From: GCA-2683825 sp965662355
GTDB lineage: Bacteria > Planctomycetota > UBA1135 > GCA-002686595
Length of the DNA stretch: 64,000 nt
Direction: 5' to 3'
NCBI GenBank assembly: GCA_965662355.1
Contig: CBFIHP010000011.1
Coordinates: 62,001 to 126,000, forward strand
The notes under the pieces were generated by a model, which worked only from the letters and a program-made list of their open reading frames with translations, had not been told where the DNA came from and ran no database searches. The first letter of the stretch is position 1, and each line of letters begins with the position of its first letter. Below are positions 18,603 through 26,869 of the stretch, piece by piece. Position numbers and translations under genes: made by a program.

Positions 18603-18902
18603 GTCATGATGCCCGTATGAACCCCGCTCCAGCGACCGAAGACCTCGAAGGTCTGCAGGGTCAAGCTGTCGAGATCGACCGGAGCGTTGAAGCCAAGCCG
18701 CAGCGCCGTATCGCGCGGCACATGCAGATCTCGGGGGGGGGGTCTGCATGCCTGGATCCTATCGAGCGAAGCGCAACTGGACCCCCGATTGGCGACCCCG
18801 AGAGAATTCTCCCTGCTGGCCGGGAAGATTCCGTAGCCTCACGGCGTCCACAGGGCCCTCCTGCCGACGCAAGTCCTACAAACTCGAACAGCGCCTGAAT
18901 CC
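18603..18902. other. 300-base intergenic region with two perfect hairpins and a G10 tract
   Basis: No supportable coding frame is seen here. It contains AGACCT-CGA-AGGTCT (18640-18654), a 6-bp stem with a 3-base loop and no T-run, 38 bases past the aminotransferase stop. The G10 hairpin at 18721-18750 is listed separately. The last 60 bases precede the lipoprotein gene and contain a TACAAA hexamer at 18877-18882, a weak -10 candidate without a convincing -35. Confidence 0.6.
18721..18750. repeat. Perfect 8-bp inverted repeat enclosing a run of ten G
   Basis: CATGCAGA (18721-18728) and TCTGCATG (18743-18750) are exact reverse complements. They are separated by 14 bases that include G10 (18733-18742). 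As RNA from the plus strand, the loop would be almost all G. The homopolymer is also a slippage-prone site, 150 bases upstream of the next gene. Confidence 0.7.
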
Positions 18903-19763
18903 ATGAATGCAACGCTCCTCGGACGCCACGGCGTTTCGCTGGGCGTCTTCTGGCTCGTGATCGCGTCGGCGTGCCAGAGCGCTCCCCTTCCTCCCCCGGA
19001 CAGTCCGCCTGTCCTGCGCCAACCCCAGTCCTCCCTCGCCGCACTCGTGCGTGCCCTCGAGGTCGTCGATGCCATCCACGATCCCCGGGCCTACATTCGT
19101 GTACGAGCCGTGGAATGCGACTCGATCCTCGACCGCTCCAAGGGCACCGAGTACGCCCGCGTGCTGCTCGACTTGACGATCTACGCTCAGGACACGAGCA
19201 CCGCCCGGGAGGTCTTCGAATCGGTAGCCCAGACCCTGGAGGAGGAAGCCGTCCGACCAAACCGCTTCGACGTGGTGCCTCGCCACCGCGCCGAGCGCGT
19301 CTTCAGCGAGATGAACTGGAGCGCGGACGGCCTCCCCGAGGATTGCCTTTCCTACTCCGATGTTCTGCGGCTGGAAATGAAGCGTGGCAGGCGGCCTGTG
19401 CTCCCCGAGGAACTGATCGAGACCGATGCATCCGGCGCAGCACCCAGCCAGCCCATCAAGGAATACGTGACCGATATCGCGGAGAAGGGTGACGCCCGCA
19501 TCGGGCCGGTCAGCACCGACATACGCTTCGTTCGACCGGTGAGCAACGCGCGCGACCTGCGTGTACGCATCCGCCCCGAGTCCCCCGAGGCACACTTCAC
19601 GCGCAATCAAATCGGCGCCTTTCTTAGCGCGCTAGAAGCCCACAGTCCGTTGGCTCGCATCACGCACGTCGAGATTCAGCGGGCGCCGCACCTTCCGAAC
19701 TGGAACGTGGAGAATGGCTGGACCTTCGAGGCCACGCTGACCATGCGCTTGTCGTCCAGCTAG
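18903..19763 (+). CDS. Putative lipoprotein of unknown function
   Basis: The 286-residue protein has an N-terminal hydrophobic stretch (about 12-23) ending in ASAC, a plausible though not perfect lipobox with Cys24, followed by a Pro-rich linker. The rest is a mixed alpha/beta soluble domain with no motif I recognise. Residues about 220-280 (RPVSNARDLRVRIRPES through WTFEATLTMRL) look like a beta-rich C-terminal domain. It is convergent with the class III aminotransferase gene, with only 29 bases between stop codons. No Shine-Dalgarno is evident. Function unknown. Confidence 0.75.
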   Translation: MNATLLGRHGVSLGVFWLVIASACQSAPLPPPDSPPVLRQPQSSLAALVRALEVVDAIHDPRAYIRVRAVECDSILDRSKGTEYARVLLDLTIYAQDTSTAREVFESVAQTLEEEAVRPNRFDVVPRHRAERVFSEMNWSADGLPEDCLSYSDVLRLEMKRGRRPVLPEELIETDASGAAPSQPIKEYVTDIAEKGDARIGPVSTDIRFVRPVSNARDLRVRIRPESPEAHFTRNQIGAFLSALEAHSPLARITHVEIQRAPHLPNWNVENGWTFEATLTMRLSSS

Positions 19764-19792
19764 GTTGTTCTCGACGGACGCAGGCCCGTCAG

Positions 19793-21070
19793 CTAAACGC
19801 CTGCGAAGGCCTCGTCGAGTGTGCCGAGCAGCCGTTCCGAGTCGCCATGCGAAAAGACGAGCGGTGGCTTGATCTTGAGCACATTGTGCAGGGGACCGTC
19901 CGTGCTCAGAAGGACGCCCGAGCGCCGGGCCGTTTCCACGATGCGCTGGGCCTCGTCGGCTGCGGGTTCCAGGGAGGTTCGGTCACGTACGAGTTCGACT
20001 CCCAGAAAGAGACCGGCGCCGCGTACGTCGCCGATCAGGTCATGGCGGCCTTGCAACTCGACCAGGCCGGAGAGGAGCCGCGCGCCGACAGCCTGGGCGT
20101 TTTCCACTAGCCCCTCGTCCCGGATCACGTCGAGCACCTCGAGCCCCACGGCGCACGAAACGGGATTCCCACCGAACGTGCTGAAGTACTCCATCCCGTT
20201 GTCGAAGGCCGCGGCGATCTCCCTGGTGGTGACCACGGCCGCCAGGGGATGTCCATTTCCGAAGGGCTTGCCGACGGTGACGATGTCCGGGCGGGCCCCC
20301 TGGCGTTCGAAGGCCCAGAAGGCGCTACCGACGCGGCCGAGCCCGGTCTGCACTTCGTCCGCAATGCTGCAGGCACCGCGCCCGCGGGCCAGCTCGAAGG
20401 CCCTTTCGAGATAGCCGCGCGGCGGGTCGATCTGGCCACCGCATCCGGGCATCGCTTCGACGAGTAACGTTCCTATCGCTCGCCCCGCCGCTTCGGCTGC
20501 GTCGAAGAGCTGGTCGAGCTCGTGCAGACAGGATATCGGCAGCGATGGAAGAGCATGTCCGTGTCGGTAGGGATCCGGCGTGCTCAGGACATGGACGTGC
20601 TCGGGTTTGGAGAAACCGCCCGGCCCCCGGAACTTGTAGGGGCTCAACTCGATCAAAGCTCCGGTCGAGCCGTGATAGGCGCTGTCGAATACGGCCACAT
20701 CACGCCTCCCCGTGACGGCCCGCGCCAGACGCAAGCCAAGTTCGTTCGCTTCGCTGCCGCTGCAGACGAAGTACGCCACGCAAAGCTCTTCTGGAAGCGT
20801 TGCCACGAGGCGCTCGGCGAGATCCAGGATGGCCTCGTGCAGATAGCGGGTGTTCGTGTTCAGCCGCTGCATTTGTTCATGCGCTGCCCGAACGACACGG
20901 GGATGGCAATGGCCCACGTGGCAGACGTTGTTCACGCAATCGAGATAGGCCCGCCCCGCGGGGTCGTAGAGGTACGCCCCTTCTCCGCGAACGATGTGCA
21001 GCGGGACTCGATAACTGAGTGACAACGAGGACCCCAGCAGCCGTTCGCGTCGCTGGCGCAATTCTTTCAT
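19793..21070 (-). CDS. Class III PLP enzyme, ethanolamine-phosphate / phosphohydroxylysine phospho-lyase-like
   Basis: The chosen start is the ATG at 21070, giving 425 residues; longer in-frame extensions run into the upstream kinase gene. Motifs recall the animal ETNPPL/PHYKPL (AGXT2L) proteins: NNVCHVGHCHP (49-57), SGSEANELGLRLAR, AYHGSTGALIELSPYKF, ADEVQTGLGR (Asp239 for the PLP nitrogen), VGKPFGNGHPLAAVVTT with PLP-Lys268, and NGMEYFSTFGGNPVSCAVGLEVL. Those enzymes eliminate phosphate from O-phosphoethanolamine or 5-phosphohydroxylysine to give an aldehyde plus ammonia. The gene overlaps the upstream kinase by ATGA (21067-21070). A kinase followed by a phospho-lyase fits phosphorylation and then elimination on the same amino alcohol. 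An ordinary omega-transaminase is the alternative, but the sequence fits the phospho-lyase group better. Confidence 0.85.
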   Translation of the reverse strand: MKELRQRRERLLGSSLSLSYRVPLHIVRGEGAYLYDPAGRAYLDCVNNVCHVGHCHPRVVRAAHEQMQRLNTNTRYLHEAILDLAERLVATLPEELCVAYFVCSGSEANELGLRLARAVTGRRDVAVFDSAYHGSTGALIELSPYKFRGPGGFSKPEHVHVLSTPDPYRHGHALPSLPISCLHELDQLFDAAEAAGRAIGTLLVEAMPGCGGQIDPPRGYLERAFELARGRGACSIADEVQTGLGRVGSAFWAFERQGARPDIVTVGKPFGNGHPLAAVVTTREIAAAFDNGMEYFSTFGGNPVSCAVGLEVLDVIRDEGLVENAQAVGARLLSGLVELQGRHDLIGDVRGAGLFLGVELVRDRTSLEPAADEAQRIVETARRSGVLLSTDGPLHNVLKIKPPLVFSHGDSERLLGTLDEAFAGV

Positions 21071-22065
21071 GGGGACAGGAGCCTGTCGGTCAACTCGGCG
21101 GAAGAGACGTTGGCGAGCCTCTCCAGAAGCTTCCAGGCGTGGGGCTCGGTTGCGTTCAGGTAGGGGTCGTCGGGGCGTTCGCGTTTCGCACGCGTCGAAC
21201 CGACAACACTGATCGCGAGCCGCAGTGCAATGAGATCGGCCAGCTGGTCCAACTCGCGCGACTCCAGCTCGACGACGTTTCGGTATCCCTCCAGGAAGGC
21301 CCGGGCCGGCGAGTACGGATCGTCGACCTTCAACATGAGATAGCTGAGGGCGATCGCGGGGTCCCCGACACGGGCCGTGTGCAGCATGTCCCCGAAGTCG
21401 ATGATGGCAACGACGCGTCCGTCCTTCACGAGCACGTTGTGATCGTTCGCATCGTTGTGAATCACCTGTTGCGGAAGCGCATCGAGGGCTGTGGCGCAGC
21501 GCTCCTCGAAGCGCAGGAAACACCGTTCGACGAGACGTCGGCGCTGTGCGGATGCAATGCATTCGATGTACTGCAGTGACCGTAACGCATTGGAAAAGTC
21601 CCAATCCAGGTCGCGCTTCGCGGCGGGATGCTCGAAGGAAGCCAGGGCCGCATCCAGTGTCGCAAGAAAAGCGCCGAAGCTCCGTGGAAGCTCGCCCGGG
21701 CGCTCGGTGCAGCGAGCGTAGGGCGTACCCTCGACCCAGCTCAACAGACGAGCAGGACAGGATCGCCCCGCTCTGCTCCTGACATGGGGCACGCGTTCCC
21801 CTTCCTGGGAGGCTCGCAGCCGGGGTCCGGCAATGCCCGCGTCGTGGAGATGGATGAAGGCGCGATCCTGCAGCTCGAGTTCGGCGCAGGATCCCGCGAC
21901 CCCGGCGATCTTCAATACGAAGGTGCCCTCCGAAGTCGTCAGCCGGAAATTGCGATCCTCGTAGCCGGGCAAATCCGTCGCCATGGCGCTGAGACCGTAC
22001 GTCTCCCGCGCGATGCGAACGGCATCGTCCACGCTGAAGCCCAAGCTCTCATCTTGAAGACTCAT
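21067..22065 (-). CDS. APH-fold small-molecule kinase, hydroxylysine-kinase-like
   Basis: The protein has 332 residues from the ATG at 22065; a GTG at 22086 would add seven. It has the aminoglycoside/choline kinase fold: LPGYEDRNFRL (nucleotide loop region, about 33-42), FVLKIA with Lys52, the catalytic VIHNDANDHNVLV (His203, Asp205, Asn210) and the metal-binding IIDFGD (Asp223). The HNDANDHN form is characteristic of the hydroxylysine kinase branch and of the kinase module of some bacterial multidomain proteins that carry a class III aminotransferase in the same chain. Here the modules are separate genes joined by a 4-base ATGA overlap. The predicted reaction is ATP-dependent phosphorylation of an amino alcohol such as hydroxylysine or ethanolamine; the true substrate is not determined. 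Confidence 0.83.
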   Translation of the reverse strand: MSLQDESLGFSVDDAVRIARETYGLSAMATDLPGYEDRNFRLTTSEGTFVLKIAGVAGSCAELELQDRAFIHLHDAGIAGPRLRASQEGERVPHVRSRAGRSCPARLLSWVEGTPYARCTERPGELPRSFGAFLATLDAALASFEHPAAKRDLDWDFSNALRSLQYIECIASAQRRRLVERCFLRFEERCATALDALPQQVIHNDANDHNVLVKDGRVVAIIDFGDMLHTARVGDPAIALSYLMLKVDDPYSPARAFLEGYRNVVELESRELDQLADLIALRLAISVVGSTRAKRERPDDPYLNATEPHAWKLLERLANVSSAELTDRLLSP

Positions 22066-22110
22066 CCGGAATCCGGCCGGTCCCACTTCCCCTGGTCCCG
22101 GGACGGGACA

Positions 22111-22755
22111 CTAACTGGCCTCGCGGCGCAGTTCGAGATTCGCACGGAAGATATCCTCGAGCATGCCGCGCTTCGCGTCTGCATGCTCCTCGCCAGCGGA
22201 GATTCCCTGGACTTCGCGATAGCGCGAGGCGAGACCGGAATCCTGGGTGACACGCTGCTCTGCGCGCGTGAGCTCGGTGCGCGCGTTGCGAAGCTCGCGC
22301 ATGAGCTTGTTCGCGCGCCGTCTGAGCAGCTCGAGCTCGGGCGAACGAACTGCCGCGGCGGAGCCCTGAATGTGCTGCAAGTTCCCGCGGGCGATCAGCG
22401 TGGCCAGGGCCTGGCGCAGGCCCGGATGCCGATCGATATCGGGAACCTCGGAGAGCATGCGCTGAAAGAGGACCTGTCCCTCGGGCGTGAGCTCCGGCAT
22501 CTGCGGGAGAACAGGGGGCGCCGGCGAAATCTCCACGGGCTGGGCCCGCTCGGCGGGCCCGAGAGCCCCAGGAGCCCCGGTGCCCACAGGCGACATCGCA
22601 AGCGCAGGGGGCAACGCCAGCCCCGATCGCAGCGCGGAGCGTCGCCCTTCATCCCAGACCTGGGCACTACCGACAGATCCCCGGCGCCACCCCGTTTCGG
22701 GGGCGACGGGCTTCGAGTGCCGTCGGGGGCGGAAGGAGCTCTTGCGGAAGGACAC
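22111..22755 (-). CDS. Hypothetical protein with C-terminal coiled coil
   Basis: A 214-residue frame with a GTG start lies on the minus strand, 45 bases upstream of the kinase start, and no better frame occupies this stretch. The first 90 residues are basic and then Pro/Ala-rich and probably disordered. Residues about 95-205 are helical and heavily charged (for example LELLRRRANKLMRELRNA), with a heptad-like pattern suggesting a coiled coil. No signal peptide, enzyme motif or known domain is seen. It may be co-transcribed with the kinase and phospho-lyase. No strong ribosome site precedes the GTG, so the start is uncertain, as is the gene itself to some degree. Confidence 0.55.
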   Translation of the reverse strand: MSFRKSSFRPRRHSKPVAPETGWRRGSVGSAQVWDEGRRSALRSGLALPPALAMSPVGTGAPGALGPAERAQPVEISPAPPVLPQMPELTPEGQVLFQRMLSEVPDIDRHPGLRQALATLIARGNLQHIQGSAAAVRSPELELLRRRANKLMRELRNARTELTRAEQRVTQDSGLASRYREVQGISAGEEHADAKRGMLEDIFRANLELRREAS

Positions 22756-22917
22756 GTTTTAGTGGGAGGAAACGAGCATCCTCAAGTGTATCGGAGACTT
22801 CGAAAACCTGCCGGCTTGCGGGAGGAAGAACCCGCGCCTAATGTGCTCGATTCAGAAACACCCTCCGAAATCCCCACAAGGGGTCGCTGGAGCTTTTCGA
22901 CAGGAGATGCACAGGGC

Positions 22918-24633
22918 ATGGCAGACGATCCGGCGCGCGACGCGACCAAAGGCGAATCCGATGAGGGGCGGTCCGTGGACTTCATCCGGACCCAGGTCCG
23001 CGACGACATGGCCCAGGGGAAGAACGGTGGACGGCTCCTGACCCGTTTTCCCCCGGAGCCCAACGGATTCCTGCACATCGGCCATGCCAAGGCCATCTGC
23101 CTCAACTTCACGCTGGCCCTCGAGGAGGGTGGATCGTGCAACCTGCGCTTCGACGACACGAATCCATCCGCCGAGGAGGATGCGTACGTAAAGGCCATCG
23201 AGGAGGACATCGCCTGGCTGGGCTTCGAGTGGGGCGACGAACCGCTCTTCGCTTCCGGCTATTTCGAGAAGCTATACGACTGGGCCGAGGAACTGATTCG
23301 CAAGGGCCACGCGTACGTCTGCGACCTCACCTTCGAGAGCGTGCGCGAACAGCGCGCGGAAGGTGCGGACAGTCCCCACCGCGAGCGCAGTGTCGAGGAG
23401 AACCTCGAGCTCTTTCGCCGCATGCGCGCGGGGGAGTTCGAGGAAGGCTCGCGATCATTGCGGGCGAAGATCGACATGCGTTCCTCCAACATGACGATGC
23501 GCGATCCCGTCATGTATCGCATCAACCGTGCCCCCCACCATCGGACCGGAACCGAGTGGTGCATCTACCCCACCTATGACTGGGCCCATGGGCAGTCCGA
23601 TGCGATCGAGGGCGTCACGCACTCCCTCTGCTCGCTCGAATTCCTGAACCACCGACCGCTCTATGACTGGTACCTGGACAAGCTCGGGCTCGAACCGCGC
23701 CCACGCCAGATCGAGTTCGCCCGCTTGAATCTCAGCTATGCCATCACCAGCAAGCGCAAGTTGCGTCAGTTGGTAGACGAAGGGCACGTCAAGGACTGGG
23801 ACGACCCGCGCATGCTCACCCTGCGCGGCCTGCGCCGCCGCGGCTACACGCCCAGCTCGATCCGAGCTTTCTGCAAGGGCATAGGTGTTGCCAAGTTCAA
23901 CAGCACCATCGACATGGTGCTGCTCGAAAACGCCCTACGGGAAGAACTCAACCAGAGCGCCCAGCGACGCATGGCGGTGCTCGACCCACTCGAGCTCGTG
24001 ATCGAGAACTACCCCGAGGACAAAGAGGAGTTCGTCGACGCGCTCAACAATCCCCAGGATGCCGCCGCGGGCAAGCGCAAGCTGCCCTTCTCCAGGACGC
24101 TCTACATCGATCGCGCCGACTTTCGCGAAGAAGCGCCGCGCAAGTACTTCCGCCTCAAGCCCGGTCAGGAAGTGCGTTTGCGCTATGGGTACTACATCAC
24201 TTGCACCGGCTTCGAGAAGAACGACGCCGGCGAGGTCGCTCGTGTCCTGTGCACCTATGACCCGGAGACCAAGGGCGGGGACTCCGCCGACGGTCGCAAG
24301 GTGAAGGGAACCATTCACTGGGTCTCCGCGCGGCACGCGTTCGACGCCGAGGTTCAGCTTCTCGACCACCTCTTCCGCGAGCCGGACCCCTCCGACGTTC
24401 CCCAGGGCGGCTCCTTCCTCGAGCACTTGAACCCGGACTCGCTACAGGTACTCAGCTGCAAGCTCGAGCCTGGCCTCGCCGACGCCAAGTCCGGTGAACG
24501 CTTCCAGTTCGAGCGCCACGGCTACTTTTGCGTCGATACCAAGGCCTTTGTTTCGGGGGCTCCGGTGTTCCTGCGCAGCGTGGCACTCCGCGACTCCTGG
24601 GCCAAGCTCGAGAAGAAGCTCGACAAAGGCTAA
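22918..24633 (+). CDS. glnS: Glutaminyl-tRNA synthetase
   Basis: The 571-residue protein joins glutamine to tRNA-Gln using ATP in the cytosol. It is a class I synthetase: PEPNGFLHIGHAKAIC holds the HIGH motif (53-56), and ITSKRKL (from about 276) is the KMSKS loop. Other GlnRS-type blocks are RFDDTNP, YPTYDWAHGQSDAIEGVTHS and the C-terminal anticodon-binding beta-barrels. The length is close to that of the E. coli enzyme. The ATG at 22918 has AGGAG 11 bases upstream. The frame stays open far upstream, but the start of homology fixes this start. GlnRS presence suggests direct Gln-tRNA charging. A 12-base palindrome AACGAGCTCGTT (24632-24643) overlaps the stop codon. Confidence 0.97.
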   Translation: MADDPARDATKGESDEGRSVDFIRTQVRDDMAQGKNGGRLLTRFPPEPNGFLHIGHAKAICLNFTLALEEGGSCNLRFDDTNPSAEEDAYVKAIEEDIAWLGFEWGDEPLFASGYFEKLYDWAEELIRKGHAYVCDLTFESVREQRAEGADSPHRERSVEENLELFRRMRAGEFEEGSRSLRAKIDMRSSNMTMRDPVMYRINRAPHHRTGTEWCIYPTYDWAHGQSDAIEGVTHSLCSLEFLNHRPLYDWYLDKLGLEPRPRQIEFARLNLSYAITSKRKLRQLVDEGHVKDWDDPRMLTLRGLRRRGYTPSSIRAFCKGIGVAKFNSTIDMVLLENALREELNQSAQRRMAVLDPLELVIENYPEDKEEFVDALNNPQDAAAGKRKLPFSRTLYIDRADFREEAPRKYFRLKPGQEVRLRYGYYITCTGFEKNDAGEVARVLCTYDPETKGGDSADGRKVKGTIHWVSARHAFDAEVQLLDHLFREPDPSDVPQGGSFLEHLNPDSLQVLSCKLEPGLADAKSGERFQFERHGYFCVDTKAFVSGAPVFLRSVALRDSWAKLEKKLDKG

Positions 24634-24663
24634 CGAGCTCGTTCGTTGCTCAGGCACGTACGC

Positions 24664-25431
24664 TCAGAGACTGACCTCGAGGCCCACATAGGGAGCCTGC
24701 AGCATGACATCCACGTCGATCAAGGTGGAGCCGTCGTCGTAGTCGACGTCCATTTCGGTCAGCCAGTAACCCACGACAAGGGATCCACGGACGCGTTTGC
24801 TTCCACCGAAGAGGCGTAGGCGTCCGTAGATGTCGCCGTTCAGGTAGAAGACCTCGTCGCCGTCCAGATCCAGCTGGACGCCGGAGACCAGGGCACCAAT
24901 TTCAAAAGCCCCGAGTTGAACGGCGGCAAAACCAGCCAGTACCGGAATGGCGAAGTCCTCTTCGCTGGCAACGGAGGTGGACAGAGCGAAATCGGTGTAG
25001 CTCTGATCCAGATTCAGATAGACGGCGCCCGCCCCCAGTCCTATCTCCAGGGTGTCGCCGGGAATGATGTCGAAGACGACCAGGCCGTTGGCCACGCTGA
25101 GGTTCATCTCCGAATCGACCACGGTGTTCTGCGCAATCGTGTTGGTGCCGTCGGAGATCGTCGTACTGAGCGTGCCTCGTCCGGCGAACTCGGGAACATC
25201 GACCCCGGCGATGATGTGCACGAGCCCCATCTTGAGATCCGCCCGACCGCCGACGGCCTGGTCGTCTTCGAGGCCCGCCTGTTCCACGTCGAGGGAACCC
25301 GTGGCCGGCCCGCTGGACAGGCTGGCGTCTCCCGAGATCTCGTATTGCGCATAGCGCGGCGCCACCCTCAAGGTCGGGATGGTGCAACTGGTGAAGGGCA
25401 CGAGGAGCAGGAGTGCGAGGAGCTTCTTCAT
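24664..25431 (-). CDS. Outer-membrane-type lipoprotein, probable beta-barrel
   Basis: The 255-residue protein starts at the ATG at 25431 with AAGGA seven bases upstream. MKKLLALLLLVPFTSC is a short lipoprotein-type signal with Cys16. The mature part alternates polar and nonpolar residues in strands such as GLVVFDIIPGDTLEIGLGAGAVYL and ends ...VDVMLQAPYVGLEVSL; the alternating aromatic/aliphatic ending resembles small outer-membrane barrels. There is no enzyme motif. It is convergent with glnS (30 bases between stop codons). A similar lipoprotein-plus-barrel protein lies at 47126-47950. Function unknown. Confidence 0.75.
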   Translation of the reverse strand: MKKLLALLLLVPFTSCTIPTLRVAPRYAQYEISGDASLSSGPATGSLDVEQAGLEDDQAVGGRADLKMGLVHIIAGVDVPEFAGRGTLSTTISDGTNTIAQNTVVDSEMNLSVANGLVVFDIIPGDTLEIGLGAGAVYLNLDQSYTDFALSTSVASEEDFAIPVLAGFAAVQLGAFEIGALVSGVQLDLDGDEVFYLNGDIYGRLRLFGGSKRVRGSLVVGYWLTEMDVDYDDGSTLIDVDVMLQAPYVGLEVSL

Positions 25432-25489
25432 GGCAGGTCCTTGGCAAGGGCCATGAGAATCCACGATCCCCACTGTGATTTCCAAGGTC

Positions 25490-25501
25490 AAGGCGCGCCT
25501 T
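25490..25501. repeat. 12-base perfect palindrome in the upstream region of the barrel lipoprotein
   Basis: AAGGCGCGCCTT is followed by three more T on the plus strand. It lies 59 bases upstream of the lipoprotein ATG and 22 bases past the end of the HTTM gene. It could be an operator, or half of a weak terminator for readthrough on the plus strand. No evidence decides between these. Confidence 0.35.
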
Positions 25502-25522
25502 TTTGGGAAACCTGGCCCCGCC

Positions 25523-26869
25523 TCATTTTCGGTTAGAGACCTTGAAAAAGGCCGCGCCAGCGATCAAGCCTGTCTTCTCGGACAGAAGCACCAGGGGCGC
25601 TATGGGAACGAGCAGGGGCAGGCGCAGCGCAATCGCAGTGAAAGAGATGCTTGCTGGCGACGCGTCGACACCTTCGCGAACGTCGACACAGCCTCCCCAA
25701 TCCAGGGCGCGAACGAGCGCAGCCCAGCCGCGAGCTCTGGCCGCGAAGCAGAGCTCGAGGTGCAATTGGGGCAGAATCAGATAGGGAACGCTGAGCACGA
25801 TGGGCAGCACGATCAAAAGCAGCCAGGGGCTCTTGTGCGGCATGTACATCAAGAGGATGCCGTAGGTCACGCCACAGAAGAGCAACGCCAACACGAGGCG
25901 ACGAATCCAGGTACCGCTTCCTAGCCCCGCACGCAGAATGCCGGGTATGCGCTCGAGCGGGATAAAGGCAGCCAGTGTGAACCACAGTGTGAGGAACGGC
26001 CCTGTGGCCATGGTCTTCATCGCAATCAGATGAAACGTGACCCCCATGGGAACGTAGAACCAGCGCGACCACGTGGAGAACAAAGCGATCGGGAACGTCG
26101 TCTGAACGATGATCAGGCCCACGGACATCAACTGCAACAGCAAGATGTTGCCCGACAAGGGGCCCGACCAATCGGAGCGGTACTCCAACATGATCCCCTG
26201 CAACGTGTAGCCATTCATCCATCCGAAGCCGGCGATCACGAGCTTGGAAGCGCCAGCGAAGAAGTAGCTGAGCGCTCCGGTGACCATGGTCAAACGCAAT
26301 GGCAACGCCGCATACGCTGCGACCGATGGGCGCTCGATCGATCCACCGCGCCGGGCAGCTCGAATTCGTGCGATCAGCGAATCCAGAGACAAACGTCCCC
26401 CCACCGGAGCGAAGGGCAGGACCGCCAGGCCGAACATGAGCGAAATGCAATCGTGGTGCGGCTTGCCGAACGAATAGGCCGTGCCGATCCAGTAGAAACT
26501 CAACAGGGCCACAACAGCGGTACTGAGCCGGGTGAAGAGCCCACAGAAACCCAGGGCGATGCTCGTCACCAGTACGGTATAGACCGTGCGTGCCGTGGCC
26601 GGGCCAGGGGGCTGAAGGCCCAGCACGTCGAAGGCATAGATTGGATTCCAGACGCGGTTCAGGAACCTCGGGGCGACGCCGTCGGCGTGTTGAAAGACCC
26701 CGAACGAGAAGTGCCAGGCCGCATAGTACGCGGCGGCCATCAGGATCATGCGAAAGGCGCCGAGTCGGCACAGGGATGACTCGCCGAACCAGTACGCCTC
26801 CCAGCGCAGCCCGAGGCCTCCGCGTCGAGCGAGCTCCTGCGGAGCCGGTGCTCGGGGTTCACCCGTCAC
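25523..26869 (-). CDS. HTTM-domain integral membrane protein
   Basis: The 448-residue polytopic protein starts with GTG; AAGGAGAG about eight bases upstream supports this start. Hydrophobic segments alternate with loops across most of the chain. The N-terminal RWEAYWFGESSLCRLGAFRMILMAAAYYAAWH and later GASKLVIAGFGWMNG and GVTFHLIAMKTMATGPFLTLWFTLAAFIP are features I associate with HTTM proteins, the membrane module shared with vitamin K-dependent gamma-carboxylase. The bacterial role of most HTTM proteins is unknown, and carboxylase activity should not be assumed. It overlaps the end of the upstream propeller/Y_Y_Y gene by 11 bases and is the last gene of a four-gene minus-strand operon with ApbE and a Gfo/Idh oxidoreductase. 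Confidence 0.82.
   Translation of the reverse strand: MTGEPRAPAPQELARRGGLGLRWEAYWFGESSLCRLGAFRMILMAAAYYAAWHFSFGVFQHADGVAPRFLNRVWNPIYAFDVLGLQPPGPATARTVYTVLVTSIALGFCGLFTRLSTAVVALLSFYWIGTAYSFGKPHHDCISLMFGLAVLPFAPVGGRLSLDSLIARIRAARRGGSIERPSVAAYAALPLRLTMVTGALSYFFAGASKLVIAGFGWMNGYTLQGIMLEYRSDWSGPLSGNILLLQLMSVGLIIVQTTFPIALFSTWSRWFYVPMGVTFHLIAMKTMATGPFLTLWFTLAAFIPLERIPGILRAGLGSGTWIRRLVLALLFCGVTYGILLMYMPHKSPWLLLIVLPIVLSVPYLILPQLHLELCFAARARGWAALVRALDWGGCVDVREGVDASPASISFTAIALRLPLLVPIAPLVLLSEKTGLIAGAAFFKVSNRK

Noticed and set aside
18479..18898. Plus-strand open frame across the intergenic region after the class IV aminotransferase
   Set aside because: It begins inside the preceding gene in another frame, contains the G10 tract and low-complexity sequence, and has no ribosome site.
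21628..22917. Upstream in-frame extension of glutaminyl-tRNA synthetase
   Set aside because: The extension runs antisense through the kinase and coiled-coil genes and has no homology; the ATG at 22918 with AGGAG starts the conserved protein.
24632..24643. Palindrome AACGAGCTCGTT at the glnS stop as a terminator
   Set aside because: The stem has almost no loop and no T-run; it is noted only as a palindrome.
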